43,745 nt of DNA from an archaeon GW2011_AR19. Lineage in GTDB: Archaea > Nanobdellota > Nanobdellia > Pacearchaeales > GW2011-AR1. This document shows positions 23,553 through 31,897 of the stretch, piece after piece. Within the stretch, counting starts at the first letter, position 1; each line of letters begins with the position of its first letter. Below the pieces are notes generated by a model. The model saw only the letters and a list, made by a program, of their open reading frames with translations, was not told where the DNA came from and searched no databases. The DNA lies in NCBI GenBank assembly GCA_000806015.1, contig JWKY01000011.1, forward strand, positions 1-43,745, given 5' to 3'. The translations under genes and the position numbers were made by a program.

Positions 23553-24431
23553 TTTTTCCCCCGAAATTGCATTTACAGCGTCTTTAATGTAATTTGATTC
23601 TAATGCAAATCCCAAACTTTCCCCTGAACCGAGCTTGAAGTTATTTATTCCGATTACTTTTCCGTTTTTATTTATCAACGGCCCTCCTGAATTTCCAGGA
23701 TTTAGCGCAGCGTCAGTTTGGGTATATGCTTCTAATTCATTTATCCCCTGCCTGTGTATTCCAGATACAATTCCTTCTGAAACAGAAAATTGCAGACCAA
23801 GAGGATTTCCAATGGCGATTACTCTTTCTCCGACTTGAGTTTCATCTGAATTTCCGAGTTCTAAAAAATTATATTCTCCTCCTATTTTTAATAATGCAAT
23901 ATCTAATTCTGCATTATACCCTATCAATTCTGCAGAAATTTTATTTTCATCAAAAGTAGTAATTTGAACTTCGCTGGCTCCGGAAAGCATATGGGCATTT
24001 GTTACAATGTAACCATCGCTGGAAATAATAAAACCTGTTCCCTGCGCAATATTTGTTTTTATTGTGATCACTCCTTTTAATGATTCGTCTATTATTGAAG
24101 AAAAATCTTCTCCAGTCGACGCTTTCAGCAAATCAAATTCTTTTCTAATTGCTCCAATATCCGTTAAATTTTCTTTTGTTTGTTCTATATCTTTTTTTGT
24201 CAATAAAAGATTTTCTGTTAATTCGTTTAATTTATTTTGGGTGTCTGCTTGCAATTTATTAATTTCATCTGCGAGTTTATTATAATCTGAAGTTTGTTTA
24301 ACAGCCAGTCCGCTTATTAGAATAATTAAGACAATCATATAAATCACCACGACGGCGCTTATCCCTCCAATCATCCATTTATGATGTTTTCTTAAAACAA
24401 TATGGCGGCCTGCCTCTTCTTGAGATTTCAT
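23529..24431 (-). CDS. Membrane-anchored HtrA/DegP-like serine protease without PDZ
   Basis: A trypsin-fold protease tethered by one N-terminal membrane helix (residues 20-42) followed by a coiled coil (about 48-100). The triad is complete: His147 in TNAHML, Asp177 in AELDIALLKI, Ser248 in NPGNSGGPL. The protein ends soon after the protease domain, so the PDZ domains of classical DegP are missing. The fold and anchor indicate protein quality control or processing outside the cytoplasm. It is 300 residues long and converges with the methyltransferase gene. Confidence 0.9.
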   Translation of the reverse strand: MKSQEEAGRHIVLRKHHKWMIGGISAVVVIYMIVLIILISGLAVKQTSDYNKLADEINKLQADTQNKLNELTENLLLTKKDIEQTKENLTDIGAIRKEFDLLKASTGEDFSSIIDESLKGVITIKTNIAQGTGFIISSDGYIVTNAHMLSGASEVQITTFDENKISAELIGYNAELDIALLKIGGEYNFLELGNSDETQVGERVIAIGNPLGLQFSVSEGIVSGIHRQGINELEAYTQTDAALNPGNSGGPLINKNGKVIGINNFKLGSGESLGFALESNYIKDAVNAISGEKLKREILN

Positions 24432-24485
24432 TATTTAGAAAAACTTATCTTGTATTTAAAATTAACTTTCTTCAATTAGCTAAGA

Positions 24486-24821
24486 TTAATATCCAAAACG
24501 TCTTTCATAATTTTTATGATCAAAATATTCAATGATTACAGCAAGGATTTCTACATTGCTTGGAGTTACAATAGAATAAACAAGCCTCCAGGCATTTGCT
24601 AGGGGATACCACCAAAGGTTATCGATTTTATACTTTTGAATATATTCTTTAGGAATTAAATTTTTAGGGATATTTTCTCCTGCAAAAACATTTTTCTTTA
24701 AATTATCTATAGCTTTTCTTATTGACTTTTTCAAAGGGCTGTTTTCAGCAAGTTCATAAAATGTTTTTTCTAAAGAAATTTCTGCAAAAACAACGCCATT
24801 AGCAGGCTTAAATAATCCCAT
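24486..24821 (-). CDS. RelE/ParE-like toxin
   Basis: A 111-residue protein with the C-terminal beta-strand pattern of RelE-fold toxins: KIDNLWWYPLANAWRLVYSI, then EILAVIIEYFDHKNYERRFGY. Basic residues near the end (Arg, His, Tyr, Arg-Arg) are the kind that contact mRNA in this family. The preceding 95-residue gene ends 3 bp before its ATG and is the likely partner. An mRNA-cleaving role is inferred from the fold. Confidence 0.75.
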   Translation of the reverse strand: MGLFKPANGVVFAEISLEKTFYELAENSPLKKSIRKAIDNLKKNVFAGENIPKNLIPKEYIQKYKIDNLWWYPLANAWRLVYSIVTPSNVEILAVIIEYFDHKNYERRFGY

Positions 24822-24824
24822 AAT

Positions 24825-25112
24825 CTAATATCTTTTTTTATGTATAAATAGTTTTGCGACTTTTGGACTCCATACATAAACTACAAATCCTTTTCTATCA
24901 ATGCCTATTTTATTGTTATCCCAGAGGTATTTTAAAAGAAGGTTAAAAGTCCCCCACATCATTTTCTTTGGGAGTTTATTGAATAATTCTGTTTTCTTAA
25001 ATTCTCCACTATGCTCTTGGATGAATTGTTCAACCATAACGACAGTTTCTAATCTAGGGCTTCTAGTTATTATCTTTTCTATATTGAATTTCAATTGTTT
25101 TTGCAATTCCAT
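24825..25112 (-). CDS. Probable antitoxin/winged-helix partner of the RelE-like toxin
   Basis: A 95-residue helical protein with a wing-like hairpin near its end (NNKIGIDRKGFVVYVWSP) after SGEFKKTELFNKLPKKM. It looks like a small winged helix rather than a classical antitoxin, and I do not recognise its family. It leads the RelE-like gene closely. A TATA-like stretch and short TATCA/TTGATA inverted words upstream (about 25130-25150) could be an operator. Confidence 0.6.
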   Translation of the reverse strand: MELQKQLKFNIEKIITRSPRLETVVMVEQFIQEHSGEFKKTELFNKLPKKMMWGTFNLLLKYLWDNNKIGIDRKGFVVYVWSPKVAKLFIHKKRY

Positions 25113-25258
25113 TATTATTTATCAGATGATAATATTATCAATTGATAGTATTTAAATGTTTGCTTGAATTGTGATGTAAAGTTAGCATTCTTTAATTTCT
25201 CAAAAAGAAATTTTGCAGAAAACTAAACTATAAAAAGGTTTTTTATTTTTAAGATATA

Positions 25259-25330
25259 GAGCCCATAGTTTAACGGACAGAATAACAGGTTTCGGCCCTG
25301 TTGATGGGGGTTCGATTCCTCCTGGGCTCA
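25259..25330 (+). tRNA. tRNA-Arg (anticodon UCG)
   Basis: Acceptor arms GAGCCCA and TGGGCTC pair fully; the anticodon stem ACAGG/CCTGT encloses the loop TTTCGGC with anticodon TCG, reading CGA codons and, by wobble, others in the family. The T arm is GGGGG-TTCGATT-CCTCC. There is no intron and no encoded CCA. A TATA box TATAAAAA at 25229-25236 is 26 nt upstream. The discriminator A at 25330 is also the A of an ATG for the permease gene. Confidence 0.95.
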
Positions 25331-25338
25331 TGAAAAAG

Positions 25339-26469
25339 ATGGATGCTAAAAATAAAACTTTCCTTGCAGGAATATCAATTTTAATCGGCACTGCAATTGG
25401 CGCAGGAGTTTTAGGAATCCCCTATGTTGTTGCAAAATCAGGATTTTTAATAGGCGTAATTCACATACTTTTAATCGGCGCAATAATTCTTTTAGCTAAT
25501 CTTTATCTCGGAGAAATTGTTCTCAGAACAAAAGGGAAACATCAGTTGGGAGGATATGCTAAAAAATATCTCGGCAAAACAGGAAGTTTTTTCATGAGTT
25601 TTGCAATTTTTTTTTCTGTTTATTCTGCAATTCTCGCATATCTTATCGGAATAAGCGAGAGTTTTAGTTTTTTATTTTTCAGCAATTTTAATTATTCTAT
25701 TTTAATCGGAATTTTATTTGGAATTTTTATGTCTTATTTATTATGGAGAGGACTTAAAGCGCTAAAAACTTTTGAAAAATTTGGTGTCAGCGCAATATTT
25801 CTTTTATTTATTTTAATAACAATTTTTTTCTCAAAGAAAATTTCTTTTGCAAATTTAACAGCAATAAACACTAATTTTTTATTTTTGCCTTTTGGAGTTG
25901 TTTTATTTGCATTACTTTCTTTTTTTGCAATTCCTGAGATAAATCTTGTTTTAAAAAAAGATAAAATTTTAATGAAAAAGATTTTAGTTTTTGGAACTTT
26001 GATTACTATTCTCTTTTATGTTTTGTTTGCTTTTGTTGTTGTAGGATTTAAAGGAATTGAAACACCCGAGATTGCAACTATTGCTCTTGGACCAATTTTT
26101 ATTTTCCTCGGAATTTTTACAATGTTTACTTCGTATCTTGCTCTTGGTAATTCTCTGAAAGACCATTTAATTTATGATTTTAAATTTAAAAAAATCAATG
26201 CTTGGCTTTTGTCTTCTTTAATTCCAATTTTTATTTTTTTATTAGTAAAAATGTCAAAATATTTTACTTTTACAAAAATTCTTTCAATAGGCGGGGCTGT
26301 TTCAGGGGGGCTTGTTGCTGTTTTGATTTTTCTTATGGTTAAAAAAGCAAAAATAAAAGGAAATAGAAAACCAGAATATAAAATTCCTGTTAACTGGTTT
26401 ATTATAATCTTATTGAGCTTGATTTTTGCTGCGGGAATTGTAAGGGAGATTTTTGTTGCTGTTAGATAA
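25339..26469 (+). CDS. Amino-acid permease (aromatic amino acid/APC type)
   Basis: A 376-residue transporter with ten to eleven hydrophobic helices. The opening GISILIGTAIGAGVLGIPYV is the substrate-binding first helix of the APC superfamily, closest to the AAAP/TyrP-Mtr branch. Two start codons are possible: ATG at 25330, whose A is the tRNA-Arg discriminator base, and ATG at 25339. Because RNase Z cleavage after the tRNA would remove the first base of the earlier codon, I choose 25339, which would then lie 8 nt from the new 5' end. No separate promoter is visible. The substrate is inferred only at family level. Confidence 0.85.
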   Translation: MDAKNKTFLAGISILIGTAIGAGVLGIPYVVAKSGFLIGVIHILLIGAIILLANLYLGEIVLRTKGKHQLGGYAKKYLGKTGSFFMSFAIFFSVYSAILAYLIGISESFSFLFFSNFNYSILIGILFGIFMSYLLWRGLKALKTFEKFGVSAIFLLFILITIFFSKKISFANLTAINTNFLFLPFGVVLFALLSFFAIPEINLVLKKDKILMKKILVFGTLITILFYVLFAFVVVGFKGIETPEIATIALGPIFIFLGIFTMFTSYLALGNSLKDHLIYDFKFKKINAWLLSSLIPIFIFLLVKMSKYFTFTKILSIGGAVSGGLVAVLIFLMVKKAKIKGNRKPEYKIPVNWFIIILLSLIFAAGIVREIFVAVR

Positions 26470-26471
26470 AA

Positions 26472-27047
26472 TTATTTTAATTTAAATCTTTTATATTCTG
26501 ACCAACTTTCATTTGAATTTTCTTTAGCAAGTGCTATATGATTTATGGTTAATTCATCTTCGAATTTTTTATTTTTTAGAAATTTCTTTGCTTTTAAAAA
26601 TCCTTTGTAGTCTAAATCTTTAAAGGCAAGAGTTATGTGGGGATTATAGTTAGAAATTGGTCCATAAAAAATTTCTCTTTTATCAGTAATATTCCTCTTT
26701 AGGATATTAAATAATTTCTGTAATTCTTTATTCTTCATTATATTAAGATAAACAACATATTTTGTGAAACCTTTTAATTTTCCTGACATCCAATTATTCA
26801 TAAAACCATAATCTTTTATTTTTATTTTAAATTGTTTAATTTCTTTTAAATTTTCTTTTATTTCTTTGTAAAGAGAATTTAGTTTTTTGTCTTCTACTCC
26901 AACTCCCGCACCTATTGTGAAATGCGGTTTCCATAAATCTAAACATGCTTTTGAACCAGTTAAATTAGATAATTCTTCTTGGATATTTCTAACTTTCTGA
27001 TTTAACTTTTTATCAAGATAAATTATAATTGAAAAGTTGTTTTTCAT
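26472..27047 (-). CDS. 2H phosphoesterase (2'-5' RNA ligase-like)
   Basis: A 191-residue member of the 2H family, with both His-x-Thr motifs intact: KPHFTIGAG (about residue 42) and NPHITLAFK (about residue 150). The family acts on 2'-5' or cyclic phosphodiester bonds in RNA. It is a distant relative of the ThpR-type protein at 31898 but lacks that protein's in-frame repeat modules. It converges with the permease gene, with stops 2 bp apart. Confidence 0.85.
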   Translation of the reverse strand: MKNNFSIIIYLDKKLNQKVRNIQEELSNLTGSKACLDLWKPHFTIGAGVGVEDKKLNSLYKEIKENLKEIKQFKIKIKDYGFMNNWMSGKLKGFTKYVVYLNIMKNKELQKLFNILKRNITDKREIFYGPISNYNPHITLAFKDLDYKGFLKAKKFLKNKKFEDELTINHIALAKENSNESWSEYKRFKLK

Positions 27048-27088
27048 TCTCCCAAAAACCTTTTAATCCTTTTATTCTTTTCTAATTC

Positions 27089-28384
27089 ATGGCATCCCCA
27101 GGCGACTTAGTAGAAATTCATTTTGGAAAAATTATTTATGAAGGAATTTTGCTTGAAGCTCCGGAAGATGAAAAAGGAATTATTCTTTTGAAATTAGGAA
27201 CAGGTTATAATATCGGCTTTAATAAAAAAGATATTTTAGAAATTAAAGTTTTGAAAAAAGCAAGTTTGAAAATAGAAAAATTAGAAATAAAAAAATCTTC
27301 TGAAAAACCAAAGATTGCTATGATAATTACTGGTGGAACTATTGCTTCAAAATATGATTCCCGCACCGGCGGAGTTCATCCTTTAACAAATCCTGAAGAA
27401 TTATTTAAATTTTATCCTGAAATTTTTGAAATTGCTAATGTTTCTAAAGTTGAAGTTCCTTTTATGAAAGCCAGCGAAGATATGGATTATAAAGATTGGC
27501 AAAAAATTGCAAAAGTTGCTGAAAAAAATCTTAATGATCAAAACATTAAGGGAATTATTATCACTCACGGTACAGATACTTTGCATTACACCTCCGCTGC
27601 TTTAAACTTTTTTCTTGGAAAAGTAAATAAACCGATTGTTTTGACTTACAGTCAAAGAAGTGTTGATCGCGCTTCAAGCGACGCTAATTTGAATTTAAAG
27701 TGCGCCGCTTTGATGGCTATTTCCGATGCTGCAGAGGTAATGTTAGTTGGACATGCCACTGAAAATGATAATTTTTGTTATGCAATGCCCGGAACTAAAG
27801 TAAGAAAAATGCATTCTTCAAGAAGAGACGCATTTAAAGTTGTGAATGCCAAGTCCTTTGCAAAAATTTATTCTGCACCGCTCGGTGTGCCTCCAAACAC
27901 TGAATCGGGGGGCAACAGAATTGAAATTTTAAGGGATTATAACAGGCGAAATAATAAAAAAGTTAAACTTGATTTAAAATTTGAAGAAAAAGTTGCTTTA
28001 GTTAAATTTTATCCGGGACAATCTCCAGATATTTTAAATTATTATTTGAAAAATAAATACAAAGGAATTATTATTGAAGCGACGGGGCTTGGACATGTTG
28101 CAACCGGTGAATCTAAAAATAGCTGGATTAAGAAATTAAAAGAAATTATTAATAAGGGGATTGTTGTTTGCGCAGCTTCACAAACTATTTACGGCAGACT
28201 TAATCCATTAGTTTATTCCACTGGAAGAGAGCTGATTAAAACCGGAGTTATTTATTTAGAAGACATGCTTTCAGAAACAGCTTTAGTTAAATTGGGATGG
28301 GTTTTGGGGCATAAAGAATGGAATGTCAAGGAAAAAATGCTGGAGAATATTTCAGATGAGTTGAATGATAGGTTGGAGAAATGA
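27089..28384 (+). CDS. gatD: Glu-tRNA(Gln) amidotransferase subunit D
   Basis: Asparaginase-like subunit of the archaeal GatDE complex, which makes Gln-tRNA(Gln) by amidating Glu-tRNA(Gln) with ammonia from glutamine or asparagine. An N-terminal beta-barrel domain precedes the amidase domain; the catalytic threonines lie in TGGTIAS (81-87) and THGTDTLHYT (from 159), followed by KFYPGQSPDIL. Length 431 is standard. GatE is not in this window. The ATG has TTTTAA about 25 nt upstream, consistent with a leaderless mRNA. Confidence 0.95.
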   Translation: MASPGDLVEIHFGKIIYEGILLEAPEDEKGIILLKLGTGYNIGFNKKDILEIKVLKKASLKIEKLEIKKSSEKPKIAMIITGGTIASKYDSRTGGVHPLTNPEELFKFYPEIFEIANVSKVEVPFMKASEDMDYKDWQKIAKVAEKNLNDQNIKGIIITHGTDTLHYTSAALNFFLGKVNKPIVLTYSQRSVDRASSDANLNLKCAALMAISDAAEVMLVGHATENDNFCYAMPGTKVRKMHSSRRDAFKVVNAKSFAKIYSAPLGVPPNTESGGNRIEILRDYNRRNNKKVKLDLKFEEKVALVKFYPGQSPDILNYYLKNKYKGIIIEATGLGHVATGESKNSWIKKLKEIINKGIVVCAASQTIYGRLNPLVYSTGRELIKTGVIYLEDMLSETALVKLGWVLGHKEWNVKEKMLENISDELNDRLEK

Positions 28385-28452
28385 TGTATGACCAATTTTT
28401 AGGAAAAAAACTTTAAGCATATTTTTATAAATTCCAGTATTCTTTTATTTTT

Positions 28453-29691
28453 ATGAAATTTGATTTCCAAAAAAAAATTTTACCTAACGGCATGACAATT
28501 GTTTTTGAGAAAAGAAATGTACCTGTTGTCAGCGTTGTTTTTGCTGTCAGAGCAGGAGGAATTAATGAAGAAGTTTCAGAAAAAGGAATTTCCCATTTTA
28601 TTGAGCACATGTTGTATAAAGGAACCAAAACAAGAACATCAAAACAGATTGCAGAAGAAATAGAAAAAAATGGCGGAGAGTTAAACGGGTTTACTTCAGA
28701 AGAAATTACAGCATATTATTGCAAAATGCCTTCTAAACATTTGGAGATTGCTTTAAATGTTCTGACGGACATAATTAAAAATTCAGTGTTTGATGAAAAA
28801 GAGCTTGAAAAAGAGAGAAAAGTTATTTTTGAAGAAATTAAAATGTATAAAGACAATCCTCAAATGCACAGCCTTTCAGAAACTCAGAAACTGCTTTATA
28901 CAGGAACTCTTGGAATTAATCTTGCCGGAACATTTGAGAGTATGAATAGCATTGACAGAAAAAAAATTACGAAAAAATTCAAGCAAATTTATGAGCCAAA
29001 TAATTTTATTTTGTGTGTGGTTGGAGATGCTAATTTTGAGCAAATAATAAAATTTGCTGAAAAAAATTTTGGAAATGGAAAATCTCAGGTTCCAAAGCAA
29101 AAGTTTGAATTAAAAAATGAATCTAAAACAGAAGAAAGAGAAGGAGTAGACCAAGCAAATTTGGTTTTTGCATATCATATTCCTACAGCAAGCGATGACG
29201 GATGTTATGCCGCAAAAGTTTTAAGCAGTTTAATGACTGGAGGAATGTCTTCAAGATTGTTTGAAGAGATAAGAGAAAAAAGAAATTTAGCTTATGCTAT
29301 TTCAGGAGATTCAAATATTAACCGAGATTTTGCGTATAATCTCATTTATGTCGGAACAATGAAAGAAAATGTTGATAAAGTTAAGGAATTAATTTTAAAA
29401 GAATTTGAAAAAGTATCTAAGGAATTAACAGAAAAAGAATTGAATCAAACTAAAGAACAGCTTATTGGAAATTACCAGATTTCCATGGAAGATTCCCAGA
29501 CACAGATGATAAATCTTTTGGTTTCAGAAATTCAGGGAGACGCAAAAGATTTTTATGAATACGAAAAAAATATTTCTAAAGTTAAATTAAAGGATGTTAA
29601 GGAACTTGCTAAAAAAACAATTAAGGAGTATAGCTTTTTTGCGCTTGTGCCGAAGGAGAAAAAGAATTTAAAATTGAAGAAGAATTTATAA
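28453..29691 (+). CDS. M16-family zinc metallopeptidase
   Basis: A 412-residue pitrilysin/processing-peptidase-type protease. The inverted zinc motif HFIEH gives His48, Glu51 and His52, with the third ligand Glu128 in KVIFEEIKMYKD at the expected distance. The C-terminal half contains GGMSSRLFEEIREKRNLAY, which closes the chamber in this family. M16 enzymes are common in bacteria and rarer in archaea, so this may be a transferred gene. No signal peptide is visible. A TATA-like TTTTTATAAATT precedes the ATG. Confidence 0.93.
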   Translation: MKFDFQKKILPNGMTIVFEKRNVPVVSVVFAVRAGGINEEVSEKGISHFIEHMLYKGTKTRTSKQIAEEIEKNGGELNGFTSEEITAYYCKMPSKHLEIALNVLTDIIKNSVFDEKELEKERKVIFEEIKMYKDNPQMHSLSETQKLLYTGTLGINLAGTFESMNSIDRKKITKKFKQIYEPNNFILCVVGDANFEQIIKFAEKNFGNGKSQVPKQKFELKNESKTEEREGVDQANLVFAYHIPTASDDGCYAAKVLSSLMTGGMSSRLFEEIREKRNLAYAISGDSNINRDFAYNLIYVGTMKENVDKVKELILKEFEKVSKELTEKELNQTKEQLIGNYQISMEDSQTQMINLLVSEIQGDAKDFYEYEKNISKVKLKDVKELAKKTIKEYSFFALVPKEKKNLKLKKNL

Positions 29692-29780
29692 ACAAAAATA
29701 AAGAGATTCTTTTTTTAGGACGAATAATTTATGGAGACAAATTAGTGATTGAAAAAAGTTTCGTTTTAATGATTAAAATT

Positions 29781-30074
29781 TTAATTTTCAGAGCAGGGCG
29801 ATTCCTTACTTTTTTCCATTTCAATTTCTAAATGGTTTATGGGGGGGCGTCCAGATTTTAAATCTTGAGAGTATATCTTTTTAAAAGAAGAAGTTGCATA
29901 TGGAATCATCTCTTTTGCTAATTCTTTCTTTTTGGAATTTTCATCTACGGTTATAGCATAAAGATTTCCATCCACTTCTACCGAACCAAAATAATTTCCA
30001 TTCTTTTTGATTTTATCAAGATTTCCCACTTTATCAAAACAAATTCTATATTCTAAATTTTTATTTAATTCCAT
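29781..30074 (-). CDS. Small hypothetical protein beside an attC-like site, 97 aa
   Basis: A small soluble protein (MELNKNLEYRICFDKVGNLD, then NYFGSVEVDGNLYAITVDEN). I do not recognise it. The longer open frame that begins near 30251 runs through the attC-like site and is not likely real; TTTATAAAT about 25-30 nt upstream of the ATG at 30074 supports the shorter start. As in the 13268 cassette, the gene is on the minus strand with the attC-like site at its 5' side, so it may be cassette cargo, but a left boundary was not found. Confidence 0.55.
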   Translation of the reverse strand: MELNKNLEYRICFDKVGNLDKIKKNGNYFGSVEVDGNLYAITVDENSKKKELAKEMIPYATSSFKKIYSQDLKSGRPPINHLEIEMEKSKESPCSEN

Positions 30075-30135
30075 AATTAAAAAAATGAGAGATAATTTAT
30101 AAACTTTTAGGTGACAGCAAGAATTACAGAAAACA

Positions 30136-30269
30136 GTCGCCAACAAGGGCTTTAATGTAAGCGGGTTGACAAGCAAGTTTTTAGGGTTGTATATTTCATT
30201 ATCTTTGTGCTGGGCGACAGAGACGGGGTTTTTATTCCCGCACGCACGCAAACCCGCAAAACGTTATAC
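30136..30269 (+). other. attC-like integron site C
   Basis: Starts GTCGCCAACAAGGGCTT and ends GCAAAACGTTATAC. Inside, GCGGGTT pairs with AACCCGC around a loop with TATCTTTG and GTGCTGGGCGACAGAGACG, both also close to segments of sites A and B. The ends GTCGCCAAC and GTTATAC are not complementary, which in sites A and B marks a junction between different cassettes. The RYYYAAC/GTTRRRY cores are less perfect here. Confidence 0.6.
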
Positions 30270-30286
30270 TAAATAGAACAGAAAAG

Positions 30287-30316
30287 TTTAAATACTAAAT
30301 TACTCATATGAGTAAT
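30287..30316. promoter_or_regulatory. TATA box and 18-bp perfect palindrome before the MNT gene
   Basis: TTTAAATA (30287-30294) is followed by ATTACTCATATGAGTAAT (30299-30316), a perfect 18-bp palindrome that ends right before the ATG at 30317. The predicted transcript start falls inside or at the end of the palindrome. This is where a dimeric HTH repressor such as the encoded protein would bind. Confidence 0.6.
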
Positions 30317-30874
30317 ATGTTACTAAATACTAAAGCATTGCAAATTTTAGAGGAATTTTCTTCTGATTATCACAAACGAATTTATGGAAGAAATATTGCC
30401 AAACAACTTAAAATGAATCAAAAAACTGTTTCAAATATTTTAAATAAGCTGGAAAAAGAAAATATCTTGAAATTTTCTTATGAGGGAAAAAATAAGTATT
30501 ATTATCTAAATATGTTTAATTCCATTATAAAAGAAGTTATTAAACTTGCAGAGATAGATAGAAAGATTAGGTTTATTGCGCGAAATAAAAACTTAAAAGA
30601 ATTATTTGATAAGCTTGAAGAAAAAACTCAGGGAATATTAGTTGTATTTGGAAGTTATGCTAAAGGCATTAATGCTAAAAAATCTGATTTAGATATTTTT
30701 ATAATAGGAAAGATTTCTGATGTCAGCGATTTGGAAGATTTATATAACATAAAAATAAATTTGATAAAGTCAGATAAAAATAAATTTGATAAAAGGGAGT
30801 CGCTGATTGCAGAAATAATTAAGAATCATATTGTCTTGAAAGGAGTAGAGGAATTTATTAAACTGCTATGGTAA
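30317..30874 (+). CDS. HTH-MNT nucleotidyltransferase, antitoxin of a MNT/HEPN pair
   Basis: An N-terminal winged helix (KRIYGRNIAKQLKMNQKTVSN) joined to a minimal nucleotidyltransferase domain with GSYAKG and SDLDIFI, the metal-binding core. In MntA/HepT-type systems the MNT protein neutralises the HEPN ribonuclease, in studied cases by adding AMP to it. The start at 30317 is preferred to 30308 because the latter lies in the middle of a perfect palindrome and the TATA spacing favours 30317. The stop overlaps the HEPN start by 7 bp. Confidence 0.85.
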   Translation: MLLNTKALQILEEFSSDYHKRIYGRNIAKQLKMNQKTVSNILNKLEKENILKFSYEGKNKYYYLNMFNSIIKEVIKLAEIDRKIRFIARNKNLKELFDKLEEKTQGILVVFGSYAKGINAKKSDLDIFIIGKISDVSDLEDLYNIKINLIKSDKNKFDKRESLIAEIIKNHIVLKGVEEFIKLLW

Positions 30875-31347
30875 GCTTGAATTGGTGCTGCAGACAAAAA
30901 GATGGAATTAAGATTGTTGAGCCAAATGATAATCTTGCATTTGGATATTTAAAAATGGCTGAAGAGGCGCTTGGGACAATGAATAGAGAAAAAAATTATA
31001 ATTTTTTGTTTGCTATATCTGCTTGTTATTATTCTATGTATTACTCGCTTTATGCTGTTTTGAGAAAAATAGGAGTTAAATGTGAAATTCATTCTTGCAC
31101 ATTGGAGTTTATGAAAATTGCGCTTTCTAAATTTTATTCTTTAGAAGATATAAAAATTATTAAGATGGCTTTTAATTCTCGGGATATAGCGCAGTATCAT
31201 CCGGATAAAATTATTGCAAAAGAGGATTCTAATTTTATAATAGAGAAAGCGCCATTCTTTTTTAACAAATCAAAAGAAATATTGGCAAAACTAAATGAGA
31301 AAGATATAAAAGAAATAAGAGATAGAATAAGTTCTGAAAATAAATAA
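30868..31347 (+). CDS. HEPN-domain ribonuclease toxin
   Basis: A 159-residue helical HEPN protein. The R-x(4-6)-H RNase motif is present as RDIAQYH (Arg105 to His111), after a helix with CYYSMYYSLYAVLRKIG. It follows and overlaps the MNT gene, so the two are co-translated as a toxin-antitoxin unit. The N-terminal MVSLNWCCRQKDG may be an extension read from the overlap; the domain itself starts near residue 17. Confidence 0.8.
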   Translation: MVSLNWCCRQKDGIKIVEPNDNLAFGYLKMAEEALGTMNREKNYNFLFAISACYYSMYYSLYAVLRKIGVKCEIHSCTLEFMKIALSKFYSLEDIKIIKMAFNSRDIAQYHPDKIIAKEDSNFIIEKAPFFFNKSKEILAKLNEKDIKEIRDRISSENK

Positions 31348-31348
31348 A

Positions 31349-31896
31349 ATGAACCTAAAATTAAATAAAATAATCAAGTATCTTGTTTTGTCTGATTTGA
31401 TATTTTATACCGGCTGGGGTTTGATTTCCCCGATATTTGCGATATTTATTCTTGATTTAATAGTCGGCGGAAATGCATTTGTTGTTGGATTGGCTGCTGG
31501 AATAAATCTTATTGTGCGCTCTGCTTTAAGAGTTCCTTTTGGAATGTACGCTGATAAAGGTCAAAAAATTTCTTATCATTTAATGTTTTATGGATTATTT
31601 ATTTCAGCGCTTGTTCCAATAGGATATATTTATTCAAGTTTGCCCTGGCATATTTATATTTTGATGCTGTTGCAGTCGGCATAGGACCAGGAATTGCAGC
31701 AATTTTAGGAGGGGCAGCGCTTCTTTATTTCAGTTTTGATAAAGTTTTTATTGGAACAACCATTCTTGGATTGATTGGAGTTTTTACACTTTTAATTGTA
31801 AAAAAAGATATTTTGAAAAAAAAGCACCTGCTTTCTACATTTATTTTAAGAAGAGCTTTTAAAAAATATGTTAATCATAATCATAGAGTAAATTAA
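31349..31896 (+). pseudogene. Half-size MFS-type membrane protein, broken by an internal deletion
   Basis: The first frame encodes three to four membrane helices (SDLIFYTGWGLISPIFAIFI, LRVPFGMYADKG) and stops after LPWHIYILMLLQSA. Reading on in the -1 frame gives AVGIGPGIAAILGG and two more helices to a stop at 31894-31896. Half-size MFS-like proteins of about 210 residues occur in DPANN and Patescibacteria; in them, as I recall, 35-45 residues lie between these two parts. The join near 31680 thus looks like a loss of roughly 110-130 bp. The gene follows the HEPN gene by 1 bp and precedes thpR by 1 bp. Confidence 0.7.
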
Positions 31897-31897
31897 A

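Noticed and set aside
30075-30251. N-terminal extension of the minus-strand gene at 29781
   Set aside because: The extra 59 codons run through attC-like site C; the TATA box supports the ATG at 30074.
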